Shown: positions 7,377-17,231, counted from the stretch's first letter. The stretch is 42,929 nt of DNA from Planctomycetota bacterium (GCA_020847695.1 JADLBP010000131.1:1-42929); one strand, 5' to 3'. Translations and numbers: made by a program. Notes: a model not told the origin generated them from the letters alone.

Positions 7377-9602
7377 TCAACCCTTCTTCAGGCCGGCGAG
7401 GCCGAGGAGCAGCTTGTCGGAGGTCAGCGGCAGGCTGCGCAGTCGCACGCCGCACGCGTTGTGGACCGCGTTCGCGATCGCGGAATGTCCGGGCACGACG
7501 GTCGCCTCGGCGATCCCGATCACGCCGCGGGTGTCCTCGTCGTCGAGGATCGCGACCATCTCGGGGATCTCGAGCGACGCGGCGAGCTTGTAGTCCTCGA
7601 AGTTCGCGTTCATCGCGATGCCGAGGTCGGGGTCGACGACGCGTTGCTCGAACAGCGCGTAGCTGAGCGCCTGCACCATCCCGCCGAAGATCTGGCTGCG
7701 CGCGCCGGTGCGATTCAGCACCAGGCCGCAGTCCTGCATGCACACCATCTTCAGCACCTTGAGCTCGCCGGTGCGCGTGTCGACGCGCACCTTCGCCGCT
7801 TGGACGCCGTGGATGCCGTTCGACGCGAGGTTCGCTTGCCATTCGCCGATCGCAGAGATCCCGGCGGGTCCGAGCGTCGCGCACGCGTCCTTCCACGCGA
7901 GCCGGCGCTTCGAGCGCGCGTCGTACACGCCTTGCACGTCGAACACGATCTCGCTCGCGTCGCTCTTCAGCGTCTTCGCGAGCGCCTCGGCGAACGCCTT
8001 GCGCGCGTTGAACGCAGCGTGCTTGACCGCCGGAGCGAGCGAGGCGCTGGTCGTCGAGCCGCCGGACGCGTTCGCGGGGCCGTAGCTCGTGCGACCGATG
8101 CGCGCGGTGACGCCGGACATCGGCAGGCCGAGCTCCTCGGCGACGATCGCGGTCACGTACGTGCGCACGCCGGTGCCGAGGTCTTGGCTGCCGACCGAGG
8201 CACGCACGCCGCCGTCGGGCGAGATCTCGACGGTGACGCGGCACTCGGGGTGCCCGCCGCCGCCCCAGACCGAGAGCCCGAAACCGATGCCGACCTTGGT
8301 CGTCGCGTCGGAGAGGTCGGGCTTCGTCTTGTGCGGGTGCTCGTTCCAACCGATCTCGCGCGCGACGCGGTCGAGCTGACGGCGGTGCACGTCGCCGACG
8401 TTGCGCTTGCGGATCTCGACCAAGTCGACTCCGAGCGCGTACGCGAGCTCGTCGACCGCCGACTCCATCCCGAACGACGCCTGCGGATGTCCGGGCGCGC
8501 GCATCGCGCGGTTCGCGTCGAGGTGCGTGTACACCGAGCGCATCGTGCGCGCGGACGTCGCGACCTCGTAGATGTACGGCAAGCCGGCGTGCGAGCCGCC
8601 GCCGAGCCCGCCGAGGCGATCGATCGAGCTCTGCATCGCGACCAGCTTGCCCTGCGCGTCGCCGCCGAGCTTGACCGATTGCACGCAGCCCGAGCGGTTG
8701 CCCGCGCACAGGAACTCGTCGCGGCGCGAGAGCATCAAGTGGATCGGCGCCTTGAGGTCGCGCGCGAGCTCGCTCGCGACGCGGCCCTCGACTCCGGCCT
8801 CGAACTTCGAGCCGAAGCCGCCGCCCATGTGCTCGTTGACGACTTCGACTTCCTTGACCTTCAGCGGTCCCTTGAACTCGTTCGCGCTCGCGTAGGTCGC
8901 TTGCGTCGAGTGGTAGACCGTCGCCGCGTCGTTGGTCGGCACGTCGACGACCGCGCCGTGCGTCTCGAGACACGCGTGGTGCTGCGTCGGCATCTCGTAG
9001 GTCGCTTCGATGACCGCGGCGCAGCCCTCGAACGCCTTCGCGACCGCCTCGGGATCGCCGTCCTCGTTCGGCTTCGACGCGTTGCCGCGGCGATTGACCT
9101 CGGGCGCGTTCGCGGCGAGCGATTGCTCGCGCGTCACCGCGAACGGCAGCGGCTTGACGCCGAGCACGATCGCGCGCAACCCGTCCTCCACCGCCTCGCG
9201 CGTCTTCGCCGCGACGACGGCGACCGGCTGGCCGACGAACTTCACCTCGCCTTCGCGCACGACGCGCGCCTCGACGACTCCGGGCACCTTCTTCGCGGCA
9301 CCGAGATCGACGGTGACCTCCGCGTGCGCGATCGGGCAACCGAGGAACTTCGCGTAGAGCATCCCGGGCAAGCGGACGTCGTGCGTGTAGCGCGCGCGGC
9401 CGGTGACCTTGTCGACGGCGTCGACGCGGACGAGCTCGTGATTGACCAACCGCATCGAGTCGCGCGGACCCCACTGCGGACCTTCCACGTCGTCGACCTC
9501 GATCTCGACCATCGTTTCGTGGCCGTTCTCGACCTTCGGGACGAGGATCTTCTTCTTGCCCGGCTTCGCGCCGTCCTGCGCGCGCGGATCGAGAGCGCTC
9601 AT
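7377..9602 (-). CDS. Molybdenum aldehyde oxidoreductase, molybdopterin-binding subunit (PaoC/YagR-like)
   Basis: The 741-residue catalytic subunit belongs to the xanthine oxidase large-chain family. It has the N-terminal ald/xan hammerhead region (VTGRARYTHDVRLPGMLYAK), the molybdopterin stretches EHMGGGFGSKFEAG, RAMRAPGHPQASFGMES and GSQDLGTGVRTY, and near the C-terminus AEATVVPGHSAIANAV. The Glu of that last motif corresponds to the catalytic glutamate in the family. It has no signal peptide of its own and would be exported together with the Tat-signal subunit. Its ATG overlaps the stop of the small subunit gene (ATGA). In PaoABC the substrate range is aromatic aldehydes; the substrate here is not known. 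The gene order, small-large-FAD, differs from E. coli paoABC. Confidence 0.94.
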   Translation of the reverse strand: MSALDPRAQDGAKPGKKKILVPKVENGHETMVEIEVDDVEGPQWGPRDSMRLVNHELVRVDAVDKVTGRARYTHDVRLPGMLYAKFLGCPIAHAEVTVDLGAAKKVPGVVEARVVREGEVKFVGQPVAVVAAKTREAVEDGLRAIVLGVKPLPFAVTREQSLAANAPEVNRRGNASKPNEDGDPEAVAKAFEGCAAVIEATYEMPTQHHACLETHGAVVDVPTNDAATVYHSTQATYASANEFKGPLKVKEVEVVNEHMGGGFGSKFEAGVEGRVASELARDLKAPIHLMLSRRDEFLCAGNRSGCVQSVKLGGDAQGKLVAMQSSIDRLGGLGGGSHAGLPYIYEVATSARTMRSVYTHLDANRAMRAPGHPQASFGMESAVDELAYALGVDLVEIRKRNVGDVHRRQLDRVAREIGWNEHPHKTKPDLSDATTKVGIGFGLSVWGGGGHPECRVTVEISPDGGVRASVGSQDLGTGVRTYVTAIVAEELGLPMSGVTARIGRTSYGPANASGGSTTSASLAPAVKHAAFNARKAFAEALAKTLKSDASEIVFDVQGVYDARSKRRLAWKDACATLGPAGISAIGEWQANLASNGIHGVQAAKVRVDTRTGELKVLKMVCMQDCGLVLNRTGARSQIFGGMVQALSYALFEQRVVDPDLGIAMNANFEDYKLAASLEIPEMVAILDDEDTRGVIGIAEATVVPGHSAIANAVHNACGVRLRSLPLTSDKLLLGLAGLKKG

Positions 9603-10234
9603 CGCTTGGCTCCTTGCTTCGCGCGCTGCGCGGCGACCGCGGCTTCGAAGATGTGCGGGTACGTGCCGCAGCGGCAGACGTTGCCGGCGCAGGCTTCCTT
9701 GAGCTCGTCGAGCGTCGCCTCGGGCTTGGCGTCGAGGCACGCGCTGAGCGCCATCACGAAACCCGGAGTGCAGAAGCCGCACATCAGCGCATCGTGCTCG
9801 CAGAACGCCTTCTGCACCGGATGGAGCTCGTCGCCCTTCGCGAGGCCCTCGATCGTCGTGATCGACTTGCCGACGCAGTCGACGGCGAGCAACAGGCATG
9901 CGTACGCGGGCTTCTGGTCGACGTGCACGGTGCACGCGCCGCACGAACCCATGTCGCACACCTCCTTGGTGCCGGAGAGCGGCGGCTCGATGCGCTCGCG
10001 CAACGCCGAGAGCAGCGTGGTGCGCGGCTCGACCTTCACCTTGCGCTTCGCGCCGTTCAGCGTGAGCTCGATCTCGACCTCGCCCGAGAGCCGCTCGACG
10101 CCGTCGCCGAGCAAGCCGGAGTTCGCGGCCGAGAGCGCGCTCTCGCCGAGCGCACCGCCCGCCGCGAGACCGCCGGCCGACTTGAGGAAACCGCGGCGCG
10201 AGAGATCGACGCCGCTTCGCTTGGGATCGCCCAT
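9599..10234 (-). CDS. Molybdenum aldehyde oxidoreductase, [2Fe-2S] subunit with Tat signal (PaoA/YagT-like)
   Basis: The 211-residue small subunit binds two [2Fe-2S] clusters that pass electrons from the molybdenum site to FAD. The plant-ferredoxin type cluster uses Cys93, Cys98, Cys101 and Cys113 (VCDMGSCGACTVHVDQKPAYAC). The second uses Cys152, Cys155, Cys187 and Cys189 (MCGFCTPGF and NVCRCGTYPHI). The N-terminus has a twin-arginine signal, SRRGFLKSAGGLAAGGALG, so the assembled complex is expected outside the cytoplasm, as for E. coli PaoABC. It is the first gene of the operon 10234-6117. The upstream 129 bases are shared with the divergent GH172-like gene and must hold both promoters. Confidence 0.95.
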   Translation of the reverse strand: MGDPKRSGVDLSRRGFLKSAGGLAAGGALGESALSAANSGLLGDGVERLSGEVEIELTLNGAKRKVKVEPRTTLLSALRERIEPPLSGTKEVCDMGSCGACTVHVDQKPAYACLLLAVDCVGKSITTIEGLAKGDELHPVQKAFCEHDALMCGFCTPGFVMALSACLDAKPEATLDELKEACAGNVCRCGTYPHIFEAAVAAQRAKQGAKR

Positions 10235-10363
10235 GTTCGCTGATGCCTTTCTCTGAGGTCCGCGGACGCCCCGGATTCTAGGGAGGCGTTCCGGCGCGAC
10301 CAAGGACTCCCCGCGACATGCGTGGACGAGCAGTAGGCCTTGTGCAAACATGGAGCGACGTCC

Positions 10364-12484
10364 GTGAGCTCCGTCGCCCTGGTCTCCCTGCTCCGTCGCG
10401 CCGCGGGCTTCGCCGCACCGCAGCTCCTGTGCGCCGCCGCGCTCGCCGCGCCCCAAGACGCCGGCTCGCCCGGAGCCGCGCAGCCGAAGGCCGAGCCGCC
10501 GGCAGCCGCGGCGCAAGACGTCGCGGCGCAAGACGTCACGTCCGGTCGCGAGCCCGAATCGTCCGCGCGTCCGACGGCAACGGCGACGACCGCGTCCCAC
10601 GCGCTCCCCGAGGTGATCGACCGCGCGAGGCTCGTCGCCGAAGCCGCCGATCGCGACGCGGTCGCGCGGCTCGATCGCCCGAGCTTCCGCACGCGCCTCT
10701 TCTCGAGCTTCGATCGCCGCGCGGCGAGCCGCGAGCGCAATTGGTTCGCCGACTCCGACCGCGGTCAGGCGCTGCGCTTCGTCGAGCGCGGCGGACGCCG
10801 CGAGGCGGTGCTGGTCGACGCGCGCGGCCCCGGCGCGCTGGTCGGCGGCTTCGCGACGCCGCTCGAAGGCCGACTGCGGGTGTACCTCGACGGCGGCACC
10901 GAGCCGGCGCTCGACCTCGACGCGCGCGCGTTCTTCGCGGCGAGCGCTTCCGCCGCGTGCGGTCGCCTGCGCGAGCCGATCCCGTTCGCGCGCGGCTGCG
11001 TCGTCACCACCGACGCGCTCGACGGCGTCGAGTACGCGTTCGAAGCCCGCGAGTACCCGCCGGGCACCTCGGTGACCACGCTCGCGCCCGCCGAGTTCGG
11101 AGCGCCGGCAGCGGTGGTCGAGCCGAGCGCCGGCGACTCGCTGACGCGCCGCTTCGAGGGCGTGCTCTCCCCCGCCAATCCCGGCGCGCCGATCGCGGAG
11201 CTCGAGCTCTCGCTCGGACCCGAGTTCGCGCCGCGCGGCCAGGTGATCCGCAAGCTCGAGCTCTCGATCGAGCCGCTCGATCCGAAGAGCGCGCGCGAGG
11301 ACGTCCTGCGCCGCACGCTGCTCGCGCTCGAATTCGACGGCGAGCGCACGGTCGACGTGCCGGTCGGCGACTTCTTCGGTTGCGCCGCCGGCCGCGTCGA
11401 GCAGGTGCGCGGCCGCGTGCGCGTCGAAGGCGAGCGCCTGATCTCGACGTGGCCGATGCCGTATCGCGAGACCGCGCGCCTGGTGCTGCGCCAGAGCGGC
11501 AAGGAGCGCGTCGCGGTGCGCTGCAGCGTCGAGCTCGAAGCGTTCGACTGCGACGAGCGCACGCTGCGCTTCGGCGCGCAGTGGAACGCGCTCGCCGCGG
11601 CGCCGACCGCGCCCGCGCGCGACTGGCGCGTGCTGTCGCTCGAAGGCCGCGGCAAGCTCGTCGGCGAGGTCTTCGCGGTCGGCATGCCGCTGCGCACGCT
11701 CGCGACCCGCGGCGACACCAAGCTGTGGATCGACGGCGAGGGCTTCCCGTCGCACTTCGCTACCAGCTACGAAGCCGCGTTCGGCGCGTGCGCCGGCGAC
11801 GGCACCGGATTCCTCCGCCGCGACGCCGCCGACGGCTCGGGCTGGAGCGTGTTCTCGCGCGAACGCGAGCTCGACGTCGTGCCGTTCGAGCGCTCGCTGC
11901 GCGTCGAGCGCGAGTTGCTCTGCGACGCGCCGACCGAGCTCGAGCTCGCGTCGACGACCTTCTACTACCTCGCGCCGGGCGCGCGCGCCGAGCACGCCGC
12001 GCCGGACGTGCTCGCGTCCGCCGGCCTGCCGCGCTTCGAGGTGCGCGCGTTCGAGCTCGCCGGCGCGCTCGAAGGCGAAACGCTGGCCGCGGTCGCGCGC
12101 GCCGACGGCGTCGAGGTCCGCGCCGAGGCGCGCGACGCCGGCACGTGGTCGGGCGGGCGCGAAGCGGCGCTCGGCGGGCTCGCGCCCGGCCGGTTCGTCG
12201 AGTTCGACCTGCCGGTCGCCGCCGCGGGCCCGCGCGAGGTCGTGCTGCGGCTCTCGCCGCGCCCGAGCGGCGGCGCATTCGGCTTCGCGGTCGGCGGCGC
12301 GCCTTCGACCACGACGTTCGACGCGCGCGCGAGCGAGCTCGGCGCGCCGCGAGTGGTCACGCTCGGCGTGTTCGAGCTCGCGCCGCCGACGGTGCGGCTG
12401 CGCATCGAGGCGCTCGGCGCGCCCGACGACACGCCGCGCGAGCTCGGGCTCGACTGCGTCCTCTTGCAGGTCCCGGGGAGCTGA
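10364..12484 (+). CDS. Exported GH172 (DUF2961)-like protein with altered active site
   Basis: The 706-residue protein carries a hydrophobic N-terminus and a long Ala/Pro-rich linker (to about residue 85), then a DUF2961/GH172-like core. Core motifs are RLFSSFDRRAASRERNWFADSD, GPGALVGGFATPLEGRLRVYLDG and WPMPYRETARLVL. GH172 enzymes act on fructofuranosides or arabinofuranosides. Where the family reads WGEGDE..I.VDGE..P...GTGTEDY, this protein has ATRGDTKLWIDGEGFPSHFA then TSYEAAFG, so Arg449 replaces the first acidic residue and Glu470 is kept. The C-terminal 200 residues look like a beta-sandwich. GTG at 10364 was chosen because GGAG sits eight bases upstream; a TTG at 10340 is also in frame. 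Confidence 0.75.
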   Translation: MSSVALVSLLRRAAGFAAPQLLCAAALAAPQDAGSPGAAQPKAEPPAAAAQDVAAQDVTSGREPESSARPTATATTASHALPEVIDRARLVAEAADRDAVARLDRPSFRTRLFSSFDRRAASRERNWFADSDRGQALRFVERGGRREAVLVDARGPGALVGGFATPLEGRLRVYLDGGTEPALDLDARAFFAASASAACGRLREPIPFARGCVVTTDALDGVEYAFEAREYPPGTSVTTLAPAEFGAPAAVVEPSAGDSLTRRFEGVLSPANPGAPIAELELSLGPEFAPRGQVIRKLELSIEPLDPKSAREDVLRRTLLALEFDGERTVDVPVGDFFGCAAGRVEQVRGRVRVEGERLISTWPMPYRETARLVLRQSGKERVAVRCSVELEAFDCDERTLRFGAQWNALAAAPTAPARDWRVLSLEGRGKLVGEVFAVGMPLRTLATRGDTKLWIDGEGFPSHFATSYEAAFGACAGDGTGFLRRDAADGSGWSVFSRERELDVVPFERSLRVERELLCDAPTELELASTTFYYLAPGARAEHAAPDVLASAGLPRFEVRAFELAGALEGETLAAVARADGVEVRAEARDAGTWSGGREAALGGLAPGRFVEFDLPVAAAGPREVVLRLSPRPSGGAFGFAVGGAPSTTTFDARASELGAPRVVTLGVFELAPPTVRLRIEALGAPDDTPRELGLDCVLLQVPGS

Positions 12485-13590
12485 TGTCCGACGTCGCGAA
12501 GAAGGCGCGCATCGCGCTCGCGAGCCTCGCCGTGTTCCTCGGCGCGTCCGAGCTCGTGCTGCGGTTGGTCGACTACCGCCGCCCGCCTCCGGTGGTGCCG
12601 ATGGTGATCTGGAACCCCGAGGAGGACAAGCGGCTCGCCGAAGGCGAAGCGCTCCACGAGGCCGCGACGCGCCAGCTCTGGCGACCGCGCGCCGGCGCCG
12701 CGGTGCCCTGGGGCAAGGCGCAGGACGAGCGCATCAACGCCGCCGGCTACCGCGGGCCGGAAGTCCCGCGCGAGAAGCAGCCCGGAGTGCTGCGCATCGC
12801 GACGTTCGGCGATTCGTCGACGTTCGGGATGGGCGTCGCGTGGCCCGAAACGTATTCGGCAAAGCTCGTGGAGGAGCTCGCGAGCCGCGGCGTGCGCGCC
12901 GAAGTGATCGACGCCGGCGTGATCGGCTTCACCAGCGAGCAAGGGCTCGAGCGCTACGACGAGCTCGTCCGCGACCTGCGCCCCGACGTCGTCACCGTCG
13001 CGTTCGGCGCGGTCAACGACCACTTCCCGACCAAGGACCTCGAGGACCGCGAGAAGATCGCCGAGAGCGCGCGCCGCGCCGCCGAGCGACGTCCGGTGCG
13101 CGACTGGTTCCGCGAGCACGTCCGTCTCGTCCACCTCTACGCCGGGTTGGTCGAGTGGCGCGCCGGAGTCGACCGCGAGAAGCTCGCCGAGGAGCTGATG
13201 AAGCAGCGCGGCACGCAGCGCAAGCTCGAGGCGACGATGGGCCAGGTCGACTGGCCCGGCAAGCGCCGTGTCTCGCTCGCGCGCTTCGAGGAGAACCTGG
13301 AGCGGTTCGCCGAGCGAACGCGCGCGAACGGCGCGAAGCAAGTGGTGCTGATCTCGATGCCGCGCCATCGCGAAGCCGAGACCAAGGCGCCGGTGCTCGT
13401 CGAGTACAACGCGATCGTGACGCGCGTCGGCGCCGAGCTCGGCCTGCCGGTGTTCGACGCGCGGGCGAGGATCGCGCGCGAGCTCGAGGCCGGCGTGAAG
13501 TGGGAAGAGCTCTTCGTCGACTTTTACCACCCCTCGCCGCGCGGCCACGCGCTGTTCGCCGCCGAGCTCGCGACGCTGATCGTGCCCTGA
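12484..13590 (+). CDS. Membrane-anchored SGNH/GDSL hydrolase
   Basis: The 368-residue protein has one N-terminal hydrophobic segment (residues 9-28) and an SGNH hydrolase domain facing outward. Block I is IATFGDSSTFGMGV with nucleophile Ser111, block III is AFGAVNDHFP with Asn178, and block V is FVDFYHPSPRGHALFA with Asp346 and His349, completing the catalytic set. Such enzymes remove or transfer acyl groups from carbohydrates or lipids. The ATG overlaps the TGA of the GH172-like gene (TGATG), so the pair is translationally coupled and probably acts on the same extracellular glycan. The substrate is unknown. Confidence 0.88.
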   Translation: MSDVAKKARIALASLAVFLGASELVLRLVDYRRPPPVVPMVIWNPEEDKRLAEGEALHEAATRQLWRPRAGAAVPWGKAQDERINAAGYRGPEVPREKQPGVLRIATFGDSSTFGMGVAWPETYSAKLVEELASRGVRAEVIDAGVIGFTSEQGLERYDELVRDLRPDVVTVAFGAVNDHFPTKDLEDREKIAESARRAAERRPVRDWFREHVRLVHLYAGLVEWRAGVDREKLAEELMKQRGTQRKLEATMGQVDWPGKRRVSLARFEENLERFAERTRANGAKQVVLISMPRHREAETKAPVLVEYNAIVTRVGAELGLPVFDARARIARELEAGVKWEELFVDFYHPSPRGHALFAAELATLIVP

Positions 13591-13704
13591 GCGCCGCCCG
13601 CGGAGCGAGCTCGTCGTGGACCGCGGCGCGCGCACCCGAGACGGGCCGCGGGCGTGCCGCCGCCGACTCGAGCGCGAACCCGCGACGCGCTCGGACGTCG
13701 CGCG

Positions 13705-15630
13705 TCAGTGCGCGGCGCCGAGCATCAGCTTGCCGACGAGCTTCGAGAAGCGCGACGGATCCGAGAGCGGCGAGCCCTCCGCGAGCAGCGCTTGGCCGTG
13801 CAGCAGCTCGGTGAACTCGGTCACGCGCGGCGACGACGGGTCGTCGCGATGGAGCTCGATCAGCTTGCGCACCACCGGGTGCTCGGGATTGAGCTCGAGC
13901 GCGCGCTTGCGCTCCGGCACCTCGCGGCCGGTCTCCTTCAGGAACCGCGCCATCTGTCGGCCGATCGCGTGCGGCTCGTCGACCAGCACCGCGGGGCTCT
14001 CGGTCAGGCGCGCGCCGAAGCGCACGCGCGAGACCGAGCCGCCGAGCTTCTGCTCCAGCGCCTCGCAGAGGCCGCGATGCTCGCGCTCGAGGTCCTGGAG
14101 CTCGCGCTTCTTGGCGTCGTCGACGAAATCGGGCTCGCCGCGATCGAGCGAGACCAACGGCTTGCCCTGGAACTCTTTCACTCGATCGAGCACCCACTCG
14201 TCGATCGGCTCGACGAACAGCAACACCTCGAGGCCCTTCGCGAGCGCGGCTTCGAGCTGCGGCGAGCGCGCGAGCTGCTCTCGGTCCTCGCCCGAGAGCA
14301 CGTAGATCGCCTTCTGGTCGGGCTTCATCCGCGAGACGTACTCCGGCAGCGTCGTCGGGCCGTCGGCGTGCGTCGTCGCGAACACGAGCAACGGCGCGAG
14401 CGCCTCGCGCTCCTCCGCTTCGCCGACGACGCCCTCCTTGAGCACCGCGCCGAAACCGGTCGAGAAGCGCAGGAAGTCCGCGCGCCGGTTCTCGGCGAGG
14501 CTCGCGAGCGCCGCGAGCACCTTCTTGGTCACGTGCTTCTTGATCTGCCCCATCGCGCGGTTCTTCTGCAGGATCTCGCGCGAGACGTTGAGGGGCAGGT
14601 CGGAGCTGTCGACGACGCCGCGGACGAAGCGCAGCCAGCTCGGGACGAGCTCCTCGCACTCGCCCATCACGAACACGCGGCGCACGCAGAGCGACACGTG
14701 CGACTTCTTGGTGCTCGGATCGAAGAGGTCGAACGGCCGCTCCGACGGCAGGAAGAGCAGCGCCGTGTACTCGTTCGAGCCTTCGGTCTTGAAGTGGAGC
14801 GTCTCCAACGGATCGGAGTACTCGTGCGTGACGTGACGGTAGAAGTCCGCGTACTCGCGCTCGTTGATCTCTTCCTTCGGACGCGCCCACAGCGGCTGCA
14901 TCGAATTCAGGCGCGCGACCTCGAGTCCGTCCGGCGCGGTCGACTTGACCAGGTCGCCGCGTTCCTTGAAGTGCGCGGCGGCCATCTCGATCGGATACGC
15001 GACGAAATCGGAGTAGCGGCGCACGAGCGCGGCGAGCTCCGCGGGCTCCGCGAAGTCCTGGTCCTCGTCGCCTTGCGGCTTCAGGAGCAGCGACACCTTG
15101 GTGCCGCGCTCGAGGCCGTCGACTTGCTCCAGCGTGAACTCGCCGTCGCCCTTGGACGTCCAGCGCCAACCGTGCGGCTCCCCGGCGCGGCGGGTCTCGA
15201 CGACGACTTCGGCGGCGACCATGAAGCTCGAGTAGAAGCCGACGCCGAACTGGCCGATCAGATTGGGCAGTCCGGACGTCTGCGTCGCGCCGCGCGCGCG
15301 CAACGACTCCAGGAACTTGCGCGTCCCCGAGCTCGCGATCGTGCCCAGGTTGTGCACCAGGTCGTCGTGCCCCATGCCGATCCCGTTGTCGCGGATCGAC
15401 ACAGTGCGCGTCGAGGCATCGACCTCGAGTCGGATCGCGAGGCGTTCGTCGCCGGCCTGCAGCTCGGGCTTCGTCAGCGCTTCGAAGCGCAGCTTGTCGA
15501 GCGCGTCGCTCGCGTTCGAGACGAGCTCGCGCAAGAAGATCTCGCGGTGGCTGTACAGCGAGTGGATCATCAGACCGAGCAGTTCCTTGACCTCGGCCTG
15601 GAAACGAAGGGTCTCGGTTTGGGGGGTCAT
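13705..15630 (-). CDS. htpG: Molecular chaperone HtpG (Hsp90 family)
   Basis: The 641-residue cytoplasmic ATP-dependent chaperone has the full family length. The N-terminal GHKL ATPase domain shows [39 protein letters not shown] and [14 protein letters not shown]. The middle domain has [10 protein letters not shown] (residues about 345-355) with the conserved arginine that contacts ATP, and the C-terminal dimerisation region follows. The start at 15630 is supported by GGAG seven bases upstream; an earlier in-frame ATG at 15675 would add an unlikely 15 residues. I see no CIRCE-type operator in the 190-base divergent spacer shared with the metalloprotease gene. Confidence 0.97.
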
Positions 15631-15822
15631 GTCAGCGCTCCGGTGGCTCGTCGGCGGGCGGAAAAGGCTTCGCACCGCACGCGAGGGCGGAACAAGTTAG
15701 CCGAGCGCGCCATCCCATTGAAGGCCGCGGCGGACGCGGGCGAGCGATCGCCGGGCCCGCGCGCCTGGGCGGCGAGCGCGCCGAACGCCGTCCGACGCGC
15801 GACCGACAGGGTAGGATCTCGG

Positions 15823-17187
15823 ATGGGGAAACCGATGAACGTGCGCACGCTCGCTTCCGCGACGGTCGCAGGGGTCGCCGTCGGCGGCGCCCTGCTGCTC
15901 GTCCGACCGCCGGCCGCCGGCGCCTTCGCGCTGACCGGCGATTCGCTCGACGTGTTCACGCGCACGGTCCGGGTGTTCGACAACTTCACCGACCCCGAGG
16001 CGAACGCGAACACCCAGCCGGATCCGGCGTTCCCCGGATACACCGGCGCGGAGCTCGCGATCTGGAAGGCCGCGATCGAGTGGTCGAGCGAGCCCCATGG
16101 CAGCGGCGGCGGTGACCCCCACCAGCCGTACGGCCTCGGCTCCGGCGGCGCGAACTTCGACTTCGTGTGGCTCGGCAACGCGACCGGCGTCGGTTCGGCG
16201 GACGACAACACGTGCTCCGAGCTCGCGGGCTCGGGCGGCGGCGTGATCGCGTTCTGCGAAGCGCCGAGCAGCGACGGCTGGCGCATCCGCTTCTACGGCG
16301 GCGAGCTCTGGTGGGGCGATCCGAACAAGATCCAGATCCCGCTCGGCAAGGACCTCCAGGGCGTCGCGACCCACGAGCTCGGTCACGCGCTCGGGCTCAA
16401 CCACTCCGCGGATTCGAACGCGACGATGTACGCGATCGTCACCGCGGGCGCGCTCCACTGGCGCTCGATCGAGAGCGACGACGCCGCCGGCGTGCAAGCG
16501 ATCTACGGCGCGCACTCCGCGGCGAAGCCGAGCATCGACACGTACGACTTCCCGGCTCCCGGCGTGGTGCGCGTGCGGGGCAGCGGCTTCGCGCCGGCGC
16601 AGAACGAGCTCTGGTTCACTCCGACGACGCCTGGAGCGAGCGCGCCGGTGGTCGTCGGCGGCCTCGCGTCGAGCGCGGGCGGCACCGAGCTGATCACGAG
16701 CCTTCCCGCGGGCGTCGGCGGCGGCGACGTGCTCGTCAAGCTGCCGGGCAGCGCGCACGACTCGCTCTCGGCGCCGTGCCCGTTCGACCTCGCGGGTCCG
16801 CCGTGCGAGGCGCCGCGCGTGTACGGCGTCGCGAAGCTGACGTCGACCGGCGCGACCGCGGACATCGGCTGGACCGGCGAGCCGAGCGCGCAGCTCGCGA
16901 ACCTCGAGCTCTCGCTGCTCGGGCCTCCCGGCGGCGAGCAAGCGGTGCTGTTCCAGGGCGCGGCGAAACGTCAGACCCCGTTCTGCGGCGGCGAGCTCTC
17001 GATCGGCGGCGCGCTGAAGCGTGTCGCGACGACGCAGCTCGACTTCTTCGGCTTCGTGACCGTCAAGGTCCCCGCGTCGCCCGCGTGGGTCGGGACCACG
17101 CGCTACTTCCAGTGGTGGTACAGCGACCCGGCCGATCCGTTCGGCTGCGGGACCTCGAACGCGCTCGAGATCTTCTTCTGCCCGTAG
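15823..17187 (+). CDS. Secreted matrixin-like zinc metalloprotease (M10-type)
   Basis: The 454-residue protein has a signal peptide (hydrophobic stretch at about residues 12-35). The catalytic domain contains the zinc site HELGHALGLNH with His184, His188 and His194 and catalytic Glu185. A Met-turn methionine at 202 follows (NATMY), after which comes SIESDDAAGVQAIYG, as in matrixins. Residues about 235-310 resemble an IPT/TIG-type beta-sandwich (VVRVRGSGFAPAQNELWF). Residues about 334-454 form a domain, with GELSIGGALKR and GTSNALEIFF, that also ends the trypsin-like protease at 20987-22531. A second ATG at 15835 is an equally possible start. A hairpin lies right after the stop. Confidence 0.88.
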   Translation: MGKPMNVRTLASATVAGVAVGGALLLVRPPAAGAFALTGDSLDVFTRTVRVFDNFTDPEANANTQPDPAFPGYTGAELAIWKAAIEWSSEPHGSGGGDPHQPYGLGSGGANFDFVWLGNATGVGSADDNTCSELAGSGGGVIAFCEAPSSDGWRIRFYGGELWWGDPNKIQIPLGKDLQGVATHELGHALGLNHSADSNATMYAIVTAGALHWRSIESDDAAGVQAIYGAHSAAKPSIDTYDFPAPGVVRVRGSGFAPAQNELWFTPTTPGASAPVVVGGLASSAGGTELITSLPAGVGGGDVLVKLPGSAHDSLSAPCPFDLAGPPCEAPRVYGVAKLTSTGATADIGWTGEPSAQLANLELSLLGPPGGEQAVLFQGAAKRQTPFCGGELSIGGALKRVATTQLDFFGFVTVKVPASPAWVGTTRYFQWWYSDPADPFGCGTSNALEIFFCP

Positions 17188-17205
17188 GCGCCTTCGGCGC
17201 GCAGC

Positions 17206-17231
17206 TCGTCGGCTCACCGGCGAGCCGACGA
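17206..17231. terminator. Hairpin between convergent genes, possible bidirectional terminator
   Basis: A perfect 10-base stem (17206-17215 pairs with 17222-17231) with a six-base loop lies between the stop codons of the metalloprotease gene (17187) and the opposing exported-protein gene (17243). There is no strong T-run on either side, so Rho-independent termination is likely but not certain. Confidence 0.6.

Noticed and set aside
13595-13654. Nine-base inverted repeat after the SGNH hydrolase gene
   Set aside because: The 42-base loop and simple CG composition make it no better than chance for this base content.
15631-15822. Possible CIRCE heat-shock operator before htpG
   Set aside because: No TTAGCACTC/GAGTGCTAA-type inverted repeat is present in the spacer.
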